The notes: generated by a model from the sequence alone, not told the origin. 29,452 bases of DNA from CAYGZM01 sp964354365 (GCA_964354365.1 CAYGZM010000036.1:1-29452); one strand, 5' to 3'; shown: positions 17,862 through 25,401, counted from the stretch's first letter. Numbers and translations: made by a program.

Positions 17862-18788
17862 ATGTTGAAGAAGATTCTGAGTTTCTATACACGATACTTT
17901 GCGCTGTGGGTAGTGTTGTTCGGGGCGGCGGCGTATGTTTGGCCCGGGCCTTTTACGGCGTTGGAAGAGTACAATAAGCTGTTCTTCTCCTTAACGATGT
18001 TCGGAATTGGGGCAGTATTGAAGGCGGAGGATTTCAAGCGGATTGTTCAGAGGCCCGTTATCGTTTTGATAGGCACTGTGGTCCAGTTCACTATTATGCC
18101 GTTTGCGGCGTTTGCATTGGCGAGGCTCTTCAGACTGGGGCCGGAGATTACAGTTGGGCTGATACTGACAGCAGCGGCGCCGGGCGCAATGGCGAGCAAC
18201 GTCATGAGCTACGTGGCAAAGGCGGATATGGCGTACTCGGTGTCCCTGACGACGGTATCGACGCTGCTCTGCCCGCTTATGACGCCGGGTCTTACGTATC
18301 TTCTGGCGCGGTCGCGGTTAGAGGTGCCTTTTGGGGCAATGGCATTGGATGTGATGTATATGGTGGTGGCGCCGCTGCTTGTCGGATTTGCGGTGAGGCA
18401 TTATTTCAAGGAGAAGGTGGAGAAGATTGCGCCGATATTTCCTGCTATATCGGTGACGTTTATCATATTTATCTGTTCGCTGGTGATAGCGCTTAACAAG
18501 CAGCGGTTAGCCGAGGTAACGGGAGCGGTTCTGGCCGTGGGGGTGATAATGAACGTTTTTGGGATGTTGGGCGGGTACTGGGTGGCGGCGGTCTTTCGGA
18601 TGGACAAGCGGCAGAGACGGACACTTTCAATTGAGGGCGGTATGCAAAACGCCGGCCTGGGGACGGTGCTGGCCCTGGAGCACTTCGGAGAGAAGGCGGC
18701 GATGCCGGCGGCGATATTTGTGTTCATCTGCATAATAACGGGGTCGCTGATGGCGGCGGTGTGGCAGAGACGCCCTGTAGAAACGTAA
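17862..18788 (+). CDS. Bile acid:sodium symporter (BASS) family transporter
   Basis: The protein has 308 residues and nine to ten hydrophobic segments, the usual size for this inner-membrane family. Family motifs are PGAMASNVMSYVAKADMAYS (about 107-126), which sits at the first crossover helix, and SIEGGMQNAGLG (about 258-269), which carries the EGGMQN sodium and substrate region at the second crossover. Members import organic acids such as bile acids, pantoate or pyruvate with sodium; in a free-living bacterium the substrate is likely a small carboxylate, which is inference. The start has no ribosome site but lies right at the predicted transcript start. From this gene onward the plus strand is G-rich with many G-ending codons, unlike the preceding plus-strand genes. 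It is followed by a hairpin at 18820-18839. Confidence 0.88.
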   Translation: MLKKILSFYTRYFALWVVLFGAAAYVWPGPFTALEEYNKLFFSLTMFGIGAVLKAEDFKRIVQRPVIVLIGTVVQFTIMPFAAFALARLFRLGPEITVGLILTAAAPGAMASNVMSYVAKADMAYSVSLTTVSTLLCPLMTPGLTYLLARSRLEVPFGAMALDVMYMVVAPLLVGFAVRHYFKEKVEKIAPIFPAISVTFIIFICSLVIALNKQRLAEVTGAVLAVGVIMNVFGMLGGYWVAAVFRMDKRQRRTLSIEGGMQNAGLGTVLALEHFGEKAAMPAAIFVFICIITGSLMAAVWQRRPVET

Positions 18789-18816
18789 TAAATACCCAAA
18801 CGGACCTGTTCGCCTT

Positions 18817-18841
18817 GTCATACCTGCGAAAGCAGGTATCC
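18817..18841. repeat. Palindromic dispersed repeat with GAAA loop
   Basis: ATACCTGC and GCAGGTAT (18820-18827 and 18832-18839) form a perfect 8-base stem with a GAAA loop. The reverse complement of 20950-20974 is a second copy of the same length, with 19 of 25 bases identical and one compensated base pair. It lies downstream of the symporter and may also mark its transcript end. Confidence 0.65.
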
Positions 18842-18891
18842 AGTAGTCTGCTGGCTGATTTGAGTAAATAGTAAATATTAGGGCGGGGGTA

Positions 18892-18920
18892 TTGCGTTTT
18901 GCGGATAGCGGGGCTATAAT
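18892..18920 (+). promoter_or_regulatory. Promoter of asd-truA
   Basis: TTGCGT at 18892-18897 and a perfect TATAAT at 18915-18920 are 17 bases apart. The leader to the asd ATG is about 150 bases and contains a CACGAAG-type repeat; no riboswitch was recognised in it. Confidence 0.65.
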
Positions 18921-18996
18921 TCCGCAACGCTACAGGAATTGATATCTGTGTGGGCAGTCTCGGTCTGGCTGCCCATTGCTCTATTTGAACGTTGGG

Positions 18997-19020
18997 CCAC
19001 GAAGGCACAAAGACACGAAA
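18997..19020 (+). repeat. CACGAAGGCACAAAGACACGAA-type dispersed repeat
   Basis: A run of alternating CACGAAG and CACAAAG units lies in the asd leader. A second copy is at 20868-20890 before the glycosyltransferase gene. This repeat class is frequent in planctomycete-like genomes; its role is unknown. Confidence 0.55.
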
Positions 19021-19078
19021 AGGAACGGGCGAAGTAGAAGTTGAAACAAGAAGAATAGGTTATTTGGGAGATTCCAAG

Positions 19079-20080
19079 ATGGGTTGTAATCTGGCTATCG
19101 CAGGTGTGACGGGGGCGGTCGGTCAGGAGTTTTTGCGGATTATTGAAGAGCGCGATTTTCCGTTTTCTTCGCTGAAGGTGCTTGCGAGCAGCCGGTCTGC
19201 GGGTAAGAAGATCGAGTTCAAGGGCAAGACTTATATCGTTGAGGAGCTTACTAAAAAGAGCTTCAGGGGTATTGATATCGCGCTGTTCAGCGCCGGCGCC
19301 GAACGGAGCAAGGAGTTTGCGCCCGCGGCGGTGGAGGCGGGCGCGGTGGTTGTTGACAATTCCTCGGCGTTCCGGATGGACCCGAATGCCCCGCTGGTGA
19401 TTCCGGAGATAAACCCGCAGAAGATCGCCGAGCACAAGGGGATTATTGCGAACCCGAACTGCTCGACGATAATCGGCATCGTCCCGGTCTGGCCTTTGCA
19501 CAAGGCCAACCCCGTCAGGCGAATGGTAATGAGCACGTACCAGGCGGCGAGCGGCGCGGGGATGTCGGCGATGCTCGAATTGGAGAGCCAGAGCCGGGAG
19601 ATCCTGGACGGCAAGAAGCCGACGATAAAGGTGTTTCCGTATCAGATTGCGTTCAACTGCTTCAGCCATAATTCATCGCTCGGGCCGAACGGGTACAACC
19701 TGGAAGAGACCAAGATGGTCAAGGAGACGCACAAGATATTTGACTGCCCTGAGATTGCGATTACTTGCACGTGTATCAGGATTGCGGTAATGAGAGCGCA
19801 CTGCGAGAGCATCAACCTGGAGTTCACCAGCTCGATTACGCCGGACGAGGTCAGAGGCCTATTATCGACCGCGCCCGGCGTGACGGTGCTGGACGACCGC
19901 GAGCACAACCGGTTTCCGATGCCGATTGATGCGACGGGCAAGGATGATATTTACGTCGGGCGGATTCGGCAGGATGAGTCGTTGCCCGAAAATCGCGGCA
20001 TCAATATCTGGGTGGCGGGCGACCAGCTTCGCAAAGGGGCGGCGTTGAATGCTGTTCAAATCGCGGAAAAGCTGCTTTAA
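19079..20080 (+). CDS. asd: Aspartate-semialdehyde dehydrogenase
   Basis: The enzyme has 333 residues and reduces aspartyl phosphate with NADPH to aspartate semialdehyde in the cytoplasm, the branch step to lysine, threonine, methionine and diaminopimelate. The nucleotide-binding loop GVTGAVG is at 9-15, the catalytic cysteine is Cys128 in NPNCST, and YQAASGAG (154-161), Arg234 and His241 in CIRIAVMRAHCE match the substrate-binding and base positions. The length is typical. The start is ATG 19079 with GGGAG eight bases upstream; an upstream open extension would read through a dispersed repeat and is rejected. truA begins eight bases after the stop, so the two are probably cotranscribed from the promoter at 18892-18920. 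Confidence 0.96.
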   Translation: MGCNLAIAGVTGAVGQEFLRIIEERDFPFSSLKVLASSRSAGKKIEFKGKTYIVEELTKKSFRGIDIALFSAGAERSKEFAPAAVEAGAVVVDNSSAFRMDPNAPLVIPEINPQKIAEHKGIIANPNCSTIIGIVPVWPLHKANPVRRMVMSTYQAASGAGMSAMLELESQSREILDGKKPTIKVFPYQIAFNCFSHNSSLGPNGYNLEETKMVKETHKIFDCPEIAITCTCIRIAVMRAHCESINLEFTSSITPDEVRGLLSTAPGVTVLDDREHNRFPMPIDATGKDDIYVGRIRQDESLPENRGINIWVAGDQLRKGAALNAVQIAEKLL

Positions 20081-20088
20081 TAGCCGGG

Positions 20089-20832
20089 ATGGCTGTTCGC
20101 AAGATAAAACTCACCGTCCAGTATGACGGCAGCAGGTACAGCGGCTGGCAGATTCAGCCGGGCAAAAGGACCATTCAGGGCGAGCTGGTGGAGGTGGTCT
20201 CGAACCTCGTGGGGGTGCGGACTTTTGTTCACGGCGCCAGCAGGACGGATGCGGGGGTAAGCGCGCTGGGGCAGGTGGCGCTGTTTGAAATAGACTGCCC
20301 GATTCCTACGGAGAACTTCGCGGATGCAATCAATGATCGGCTGCCGCGTGACATTGTGGTGACCGAGGCGGCCGAGGCCTCGCGCAGCTTCGATTTGATA
20401 AGCGGGCCGACGAGTAAGCTCTACCGGTATTCGATTTACACGGGGCGGAGGCGGCCGGTGATGGAGCTTAATCGGTGCTGGCACGTTCCTAAGAAGTTGG
20501 ACGTGCCCGCGATGAACCAGGCCGCGAAGCTATTGGTGGGGACTAGAGACTTCAAATCCTTCGCCTCCGGCAAAGACAAGCGGGAAGAGACCGTGCGGAC
20601 GGTCTTGCGGTGCGAGGTGACGGCGGAAGATAAGTGGATATACGTGGATGTGGAGGGGGACGGGTTCTTGTATAATATGGTGCGCAATATCGTAGGGACG
20701 TTGGTGGAGGTGGGCGTGGGCAGGTGGCAGCCTGAGAAGATGGCCGAGATTCTCGATGCCAAGGACCGCACCGCAGCGGGTCGGCTGGCCCCGCCAAACG
20801 GCCTCTGCTTGATGTGGATAAAATACGACTAA
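20089..20832 (+). CDS. truA: tRNA pseudouridine(38-40) synthase
   Basis: The protein has 247 residues, the normal size for TruA, which converts uridines 38-40 of the tRNA anticodon arm to pseudouridine. It opens with KIKLTVQYDGSRYSGWQIQ, and the catalytic Asp54 is in GASRTDAGVSA. The C-terminal hallmark GDGFLYNMVRNIVGTLVEVGVGR (about 199-221) lines the active site. Only a weak GGG precedes the ATG at 20089, eight bases after the asd stop, so translational coupling is likely. After its stop the spacer is filled with dispersed repeats. Confidence 0.96.
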   Translation: MAVRKIKLTVQYDGSRYSGWQIQPGKRTIQGELVEVVSNLVGVRTFVHGASRTDAGVSALGQVALFEIDCPIPTENFADAINDRLPRDIVVTEAAEASRSFDLISGPTSKLYRYSIYTGRRRPVMELNRCWHVPKKLDVPAMNQAAKLLVGTRDFKSFASGKDKREETVRTVLRCEVTAEDKWIYVDVEGDGFLYNMVRNIVGTLVEVGVGRWQPEKMAEILDAKDRTAAGRLAPPNGLCLMWIKYD

Positions 20833-20867
20833 AGACGCAAGACCAAAGACTACAGACAAAAGTCGGG

Positions 20868-20974
20868 CACGAAGACACCAAGGCACAAAGAAAGATTAAA
20901 TAGGATTATAGACACGGATTAACGCGGGTTCACACTGTTGTCTTATTTCGGATTCCCGCTTGTGCTGGAATGAC
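20868..20974. repeat. Cluster of two dispersed repeats before the glycosyltransferase
   Basis: 20868-20890 is a CACGAAG/CACAAAG run like that at 18997. 20950-20974 is the reverse-complement copy of the palindrome at 18817-18841. They fill most of the 174-base spacer between truA and the glycosyltransferase gene. Confidence 0.6.
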
Positions 20975-21006
20975 ATAGGAGCGGTTGGCTGGGAAGAAGC
21001 GCAGAG

Positions 21007-22281
21007 ATGAAGGTTGTGCACGTAATAACGAGGTTGATATTAGGTGGGGCGCAGGAGAATACGCTGATTACGTGCAAGCTCCTTGCGCAGCGGGGGCACG
21101 AGGTGACATTGCTTACGGGGCCGGCGCTCGGGCCCGAGGGGGAGCTGTTCGAGCAGACCAAAGGGGCGGGGCATGACGTTATTGTGGTCGATAAACTGAG
21201 GCGTGCGATTAACCCTCTTTATGACGTTCCGAGCTATTTTGCGATAAAGAAGCTGCTGCGCCAATTGCAGCCGGACATTGTTCACACGCACTCTGCGAAG
21301 GCGGGGATATTGGGCAGGTTCGCGGGCTACAATTGTATTCTTGGTCATCGCGAGTCCGGCGGAGGCGGGCGCGGCGATCTCAAGCCGTGCGTGTCGAGAT
21401 TGCTTCATCGTCCTTTAAGGACTCCTCGCAATGACAAGACAGGCCGGGGCCGGCCGGCGGTGGTGCATACGATACACGGGCTTGCTTTTCATCCGTATCA
21501 GGGCAAATTGCTCAATAAGTTCTATATCGCTATCGAGAAGGCGACGGCCAGGAGGACGGACTGCTTTATCAGCGTGGCCGATGCGATGACGCAGCAGGCG
21601 CTCGCTGCGGGTATCGGGAGGCCGGAGCAGTATGTGACGGCGTATTCAGCGATTGAGGATGGGGATTTCTTAGGGCCGATTTCGCGGGAGCGGAGGATGG
21701 AGTTTCGCAGGAAATACGGGATCGCGGAGGACGCGGTTGTGCTTGTGACAATCGCCCGGCTGTTCGAGCTTAAAGGGCACGATTACATAATCGAATCGGC
21801 AAAAGAGCTGTCGAAGCGGTTCGCCAATTGCGTATGGCTGTTTGTGGGTGATGGGAATTTGTCCGGCCGTTACAAACGGCTGGTTCGGGAGCTGGGGCTG
21901 GCTGAGCGCGTCAGGTTCACGGGCCTATTGCCTCCGCGCGAGATTCCGCTTGCGATACAATCTTGCGATATTCTTGTGCACTGCTCGCTGCGCGAAGGGC
22001 TTGCGCGGGCGCTTCCGCAGGCGATGCTGTGCGGAAGGCCGGCGGTTAGCTTCGACGTTGATGGGGCAAGAGAAGTGGTGAATGAGAATACGGGGCGCTT
22101 GATTGAGCCTAAGAACGTCGAGCAATTGATTGAGGCGTGCGCGGAGCTGATAGAAGACGAGAAGTTGCGAAAGAGATTGGGTGAACAGGGCAGAGAGTCC
22201 GTGAAGGAGAGATTCTCGCCGGAGACGATGGTTGATACGATTGAAGGGGTGTACAACAGGCTTTTGGGAAGAAACGGGTGA
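21007..22281 (+). CDS. Group 4 glycosyltransferase with in-frame repeat insertion
   Basis: The protein has 424 residues with the GT-B fold of GT4 enzymes, which move a sugar from a nucleotide donor to a lipid or glycan. The N-terminal half has RLILGGAQENTL (9-20) and IVHTHSAKAGILGR (91-104). The C-terminal half has IARLFELKGHDYII, FVGDGN, FTGLLPPREIP and CSLREGLARALPQAMLCGRPAV, the donor-binding region. Between GILGR and PAVVHTIHGLAF the family normally has about 9-12 residues; here there are 45, and the extra part (about 113-143) is encoded by a palindromic dispersed repeat (21344-21435). The frame stays open through it. The activity of the altered enzyme is uncertain. The next gene overlaps its stop by four bases. 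The role in surface polysaccharide synthesis is inferred. Confidence 0.88.
   Translation: MKVVHVITRLILGGAQENTLITCKLLAQRGHEVTLLTGPALGPEGELFEQTKGAGHDVIVVDKLRRAINPLYDVPSYFAIKKLLRQLQPDIVHTHSAKAGILGRFAGYNCILGHRESGGGGRGDLKPCVSRLLHRPLRTPRNDKTGRGRPAVVHTIHGLAFHPYQGKLLNKFYIAIEKATARRTDCFISVADAMTQQALAAGIGRPEQYVTAYSAIEDGDFLGPISRERRMEFRRKYGIAEDAVVLVTIARLFELKGHDYIIESAKELSKRFANCVWLFVGDGNLSGRYKRLVRELGLAERVRFTGLLPPREIPLAIQSCDILVHCSLREGLARALPQAMLCGRPAVSFDVDGAREVVNENTGRLIEPKNVEQLIEACAELIEDEKLRKRLGEQGRESVKERFSPETMVDTIEGVYNRLLGRNG
21344..21435. repeat. Double-armed palindromic repeat inside a coding gene
   Basis: The left arm starts GTCATCGCGAGTCC and ends GGCGATCTC; a 14-base centre follows; the right arm starts GAGATTGC and ends GGACTCCTCGCAATGAC. 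The two arms are mutual reverse complements over their outer parts. Single arms of the same repeat occur at 15998-16042 and 25796-25829, both between genes. Here it adds about 31 codons without a stop. Confidence 0.8.
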
Positions 22282-22703
22282 AGCGGCGCAGCATAGTTCT
22301 ATTGATGCTGGTGGGCGTGGTGGTGACGATTGGGGCGATCGTCCTGGTTACGTATAGCTGCCAGACGGGCTGGTTTTCGGCGGCGGTGTATCGTTATACG
22401 GGGAGCGGCAAGTGGCTGTACTCGGCCCTTTACCACGGCGTGCAGAACGGCGATACCGTCGAGGAGGTCGAGCGCCTCCTTGGACCCGGAAAAGAGGCAG
22501 ATTCGAGGGTACGAAACGCCGTTAAGAAATTGGCGCAGCGAAATGTAATCGGGGCGCCCGACGGTTACGAGGAAAGCGACGTTGTCTTGGGCTTCCGGCT
22601 CGGCGGCGGGAAACTCTACCTGCAATTTCGTAACGCGATTCTGATCAACTTTGATGCCGAGGACTTTAGGAAGTACGAAGAACCCCAAATTATGGGGCAA
22701 TAG
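22278..22703 (+). CDS. Small membrane-anchored protein, BamE-like fold possible
   Basis: The protein has 141 residues. It starts at GTG 22278, overlapping the TGA of the glycosyltransferase by four bases, which implies translational coupling. Residues 6-26 form one membrane segment (IVLLMLVGVVVTIGAIVLVTY), leaving the rest outside the cytoplasm. NGDTVEEVERLLGPG (about 57-71) has the G-T-xx-EV-xx-LLG pattern of the SmpA/OmlA (BamE) repeat fold, but the similarity is short and only suggestive. The C-terminal half is beta-rich (VVLGFRLGGGKLYLQFRNAILINFD). A function with the glycosyltransferase is inferred from coupling only. Confidence 0.7.
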   Translation: MKRRSIVLLMLVGVVVTIGAIVLVTYSCQTGWFSAAVYRYTGSGKWLYSALYHGVQNGDTVEEVERLLGPGKEADSRVRNAVKKLAQRNVIGAPDGYEESDVVLGFRLGGGKLYLQFRNAILINFDAEDFRKYEEPQIMGQ

Positions 22704-23017
22704 AGGGACAGAGCAAATCCGAAATCCTAAGCACGAAATCCTAAATGGTTCGACAGGCTCACCATCCTGAGCAATGTCGAACGACAAATTCAAAATAGGC
22801 TCTCATCCGAAACAGTTGCTTGATTCAGAAGAAGTTTGCTGATTTACGGTATGAAAGGAAAGGATTTATCGCATTGTTGGTGCCAGCATATATGTGGCTG
22901 ATAGCAATGACATTATACCCGTACATGCTGTCGCCTTAAAGCGTTAAATCCAAAAGACTTAGACCGCGATAACCTTAACATTCACCAACTTTTCTGGAGT
23001 TGAACCTCAAAATAAAA
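22704..23017. other. 314-base spacer with a palindromic repeat
   Basis: The first part has tandem-like AAATCC/GAAATCC words and the repeat at 22749-22781. The remainder (about 22790-23000) is A/T-richer; I see no gene, promoter or terminator that I can support. Confidence 0.5.
22749..22781. repeat. TTCGACAGGCTCA...TGTCGAA palindromic dispersed repeat
   Basis: TTCGACA at 22749-22755 pairs with TGTCGAA at 22775-22781, with inner GCTCA/TGAGC pairing. This hairpin type is widespread between genes in environmental bacterial genomes. Confidence 0.65.
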
Positions 23018-23287
23018 ATGTTCAAATACTCAAAACGATTCGGGTGGTGGTGGATTACAGGTGCAGTTGCCTTCCTGACGTCGGGCGTGGTGGTTGCCGC
23101 TTGCGGAGAGGACCTGGAATGGGTGAAGGTTTCGCAGGATAAGAGGGGATTTGTGTGCGGATGGATAGGGTTTTACTGGGGCAAGACGCCTGAGGAATAC
23201 AGACATCGCGGCCGAATAGGTGATATGCTCATATTAGGCTGGCTGGAATTCTTTGAGCACCGGGGACGCGGCGGTCGAAGGGGATGA
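23018..23287 (+). CDS. Small exported protein, possible remnant of a secreted glycosidase
   Basis: The frame gives 89 residues from ATG 23018; a TTG at 23000 is also open and neither start has a well-placed ribosome site. Residues about 9-30 look like a signal peptide (WWWITGAVAFLTSGVVVAAC), possibly with a lipidated cysteine. The mature start EDLEWVKVSQDKRGFVC resembles the first strand of planctomycete cellulase-like GH5 proteins, in which a glycine-proline-rich barrel start would follow. Here the sequence departs at once into an arginine- and glycine-rich tail and stops. I therefore suspect a truncated remnant, but a short intact protein cannot be excluded. The resemblance is from memory and needs a search. 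Confidence 0.4.
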   Translation: MFKYSKRFGWWWITGAVAFLTSGVVVAACGEDLEWVKVSQDKRGFVCGWIGFYWGKTPEEYRHRGRIGDMLILGWLEFFEHRGRGGRRG

Positions 23288-23399
23288 GGATTCCGTAGCG
23301 GAGGAACGAACGAAAGGGAGGGATTAACGAATAGGATCAGGTTCGGCGAGCTTGCGAGCCGTAACCTGGACCCTCTGGTTCGGGTCCGGGCTGTTTTCC

Positions 23400-24119
23400 T
23401 CAGTTCCGTTTGCTTTTATCCTTCTTCTTAAACAATGGGAGTACTCGCCCAGCGGTCTCAAGCACCGACCGTATTACAGAAACCAAGTTCCGCTCGGAGA
23501 CTCCTTGGGTCTGTTGGGTTCTGAGTACAAACACGCCGACCAAAGCAAACAGCAAGATCGCTCCAAGAAGCGTAACCGCCAAGAGCCAAGGAGAAACAAA
23601 TCGCGCGAGTGCGATCACGGCGGCAATAACGACGACGAAAAGCAGCAAGAAGAAAACACCTCTTCCCCAAAGAGCCCTCGTGTGTTCGATGGGTGGGCAG
23701 CGATGCCCCTGCGCGGGATTGGGAGTCTTGGCAGAGAGGACCCTGTGCAGGGCTTGGAAGAACTTGGCCTGCTTTGCAGGGTCAAGGGGAATGGACTTAT
23801 CGATCTTCTCAAAGTAAAGGTTTGCCCCGTCCTGCTCTGCCCGAACGTGATCGTCGTACTCGGGGTAGGCCGTAAAGACAACCTTGGGAATGCCGGGATA
23901 GCGTTGGTGCAGGTCCGCCAGGAATGCCAGACCATCCTCTCCTCCAGCTAGTTTCACATCAATTATCATGCCATCAATGAGAGAAGTTCTTTCACGGAGA
24001 AGGGTCAGTGCTTGGGTGACGTTGAGCGCTTTGAAAATGTGGAAGCCATTCCGCTCGAAGAGCGGCGCGCTTTCGTCCAGAAGGCGTTCATCATCATCAA
24101 GCCATAGGATTGTCTTCAT
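23400..24119 (-). CDS. Receiver-domain protein with C-terminal membrane hairpin
   Basis: The protein has 239 residues. Residues 1-128 form a complete CheY-type receiver: acidic Asp8-Asp10, phosphoacceptor Asp54 in MIIDVKL, Thr83 in VVFTAY and Lys105. No DNA-binding or enzymatic output domain follows. Instead two membrane segments (about 154-172 and 177-199) are joined by a short RFVSPW turn, then a basic 40-residue tail ends KKKDKSKRN. Both ends should lie in the cytoplasm. The start ATG 24119 lies inside the last codons of the kinase gene (23-base overlap), so the two are cotranslated partners. Phosphorylation of a membrane-tethered receiver is unusual; the output may act through the small membrane protein upstream or through the tail. 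The function is inferred from architecture. Confidence 0.85.
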   Translation of the reverse strand: MKTILWLDDDERLLDESAPLFERNGFHIFKALNVTQALTLLRERTSLIDGMIIDVKLAGGEDGLAFLADLHQRYPGIPKVVFTAYPEYDDHVRAEQDGANLYFEKIDKSIPLDPAKQAKFFQALHRVLSAKTPNPAQGHRCPPIEHTRALWGRGVFFLLLFVVVIAAVIALARFVSPWLLAVTLLGAILLFALVGVFVLRTQQTQGVSERNLVSVIRSVLETAGRVLPLFKKKDKSKRN

Positions 24120-24882
24120 TCAGGTATTTCCTCCAGTTCAGGGGAACGCTGAGGACAGCAGTGGCACCATGTGGGGGGTGATTCCCGATAGAGAACGTGC
24201 CCCCAACCTGCTCGAGCATCCACTTAACGAGACAAAGGCCCAACCCATGGCGATCAGCCCGTGTCGTGAAAAAGGGTTTGCCCACCGTGGGGAGCATTTC
24301 AGGGGAAATACCCGGTCCATCGTCCTCCACCTTGATCTCAACACACTCGTCTTTCTTCGCTGTCGTGATTCGGATGTGGCGAGATGTTGGCACAGCCTCC
24401 AAGGCATCCAGGCTATTCCGAAACAGACTGGCAAGCGATTCTCTAAGAACCTCCGTTGGGACGAGCGTATCGCCGGATTCGTCGTTGATCCGCAAGTCGA
24501 GGGCCACGGTTTGTTGGCGGAGTGTCGAGCCGAACACGTCTGACACCTGCCTGATGCATTCGCACAACGGGCGTGCGTCCATGTGCCGTGGAGTTCTGAA
24601 CCAGGAAGTGAAGGAGTTGGTCATCTCCCGAAGATCCTCGAACTCAGCGGTGATGTGGGCCACGAGTTGCATAGATTCTTTGTCTTCTCGCACGCTCTTG
24701 CGTTGGAAGAGATCGGAAAGCATAGCGGAGATGCCCGACATATCATTCTTCGCAGCATGCAGGTACCGCGATGCCGCCTGTGTTATGAGCGTGGCTCTGG
24801 CGAGTTGCGGGATAGCCTTCTCGTAAGCACCCAGACGCGCCCGTTGTTCTGCAGTCTGTGAAACGTCTTGCCTTTTGGTCAT
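24097..24882 (-). CDS. Soluble histidine kinase
   Basis: The protein has 261 residues from ATG 24882; a GTG at 24903 is open but has no ribosome site. There is no membrane segment and no PAS, GAF or HAMP domain, so sensing must come from elsewhere. The dimerisation helix carries a candidate phosphohistidine His42 in LHAAKNDMSG, an HxxKN pattern. The ATPase part is complete: N-box Asn156 in SLFRNSLDAL, DDGPGI at 187-192, the F-box-like GKPFFTTR and GLGLCLVKWM. It overlaps the downstream receiver gene by 23 bases and follows a small membrane-protein gene by 63 bases, so the three probably form one operon. The likely reaction is autophosphorylation and transfer to Asp54 of the neighbour. Confidence 0.88.
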   Translation of the reverse strand: MTKRQDVSQTAEQRARLGAYEKAIPQLARATLITQAASRYLHAAKNDMSGISAMLSDLFQRKSVREDKESMQLVAHITAEFEDLREMTNSFTSWFRTPRHMDARPLCECIRQVSDVFGSTLRQQTVALDLRINDESGDTLVPTEVLRESLASLFRNSLDALEAVPTSRHIRITTAKKDECVEIKVEDDGPGISPEMLPTVGKPFFTTRADRHGLGLCLVKWMLEQVGGTFSIGNHPPHGATAVLSVPLNWRKYLNEDNPMA

Positions 24883-24945
24883 AGTCTTTCTCTTGCCGAA
24901 CACAAAGGTCAGCGACGGGAGCCAGCCGCCGATGACATGCCGATT

Positions 24946-25230
24946 TCAATCCGGCCCAACCTGCTGGCTCACGGTCGCCGGACCGCTTGGTTCTGCTGCA
25001 CCGATCTCCTCTCCAGACTCTTCTGGATAATCGAATGAAACGACGCTCCGGGCTCCACGAAGAAGGCATAAACCAAGGATGAATGCCAGGATTCGACAGA
25101 AAAGCAAACCTCCACGAGGGCCACCTATGAGCAGGCTAAGTATTGCGTGAATTATCAGGCCCGATGCCAACACTACAACGATCGAGCCGACTGTTCTTAA
25201 GATCACGCCGAGTGTTTGTGTGGTCTTCAT
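24946..25230 (-). CDS. Small two-segment membrane protein
   Basis: The protein has 94 residues with two hydrophobic segments, about 9-35 (VILRTVGSIVVVLASGLIIHAIL) and 39-58 (GGLLFCRILAFILGLCLL), and an acidic C-terminal tail (YPEESGEEIGAAEPSGP). No ribosome site is clear before the ATG at 25230. It is the first gene of the unit with the soluble kinase and the membrane-anchored receiver, and a set of repeated motifs lies upstream (25271-25401). I recognise no family. It could be the membrane sensor or anchor that the soluble kinase lacks; this is inference from position. Confidence 0.6.
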   Translation of the reverse strand: MKTTQTLGVILRTVGSIVVVLASGLIIHAILSLLIGGPRGGLLFCRILAFILGLCLLRGARSVVSFDYPEESGEEIGAAEPSGPATVSQQVGPD

Positions 25231-25270
25231 AGAAGGTGAACCATTTCAGCAGAAGACAATTTTAGATCGA

Positions 25271-25401
25271 CCCGCATAAGATGCGGAGATTCGGTTTATT
25301 GCCCGTATAAGACGCCCTTCCATCGCGTCTTCCGATCGCACCAATTCTTGAGATATCAATACCTTGCATTGAGATTGCCCCCTTATCACGGCATCTTATG
25401 C
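25271..25401. promoter_or_regulatory. Three copies of GYATAAGAYGC upstream of the two-component operon
   Basis: CCCGCATAAGATGC (from 25271, within the palindrome 25272-25286), CCCGTATAAGACGC (from 25302) and, inverted, GCATCTTATGC (25391-25401) lie 40 to 170 bases before the first gene of the minus-strand operon. The spacing suggests an operator set or a small mobile repeat; a regulator is not known. Confidence 0.45.

Noticed and set aside
18992..19078. Upstream extension of asd by 29 codons
   Set aside because: It reads through a dispersed CACGAAG repeat, and the ATG at 19079 has a good ribosome site and starts right at the nucleotide-binding strand.
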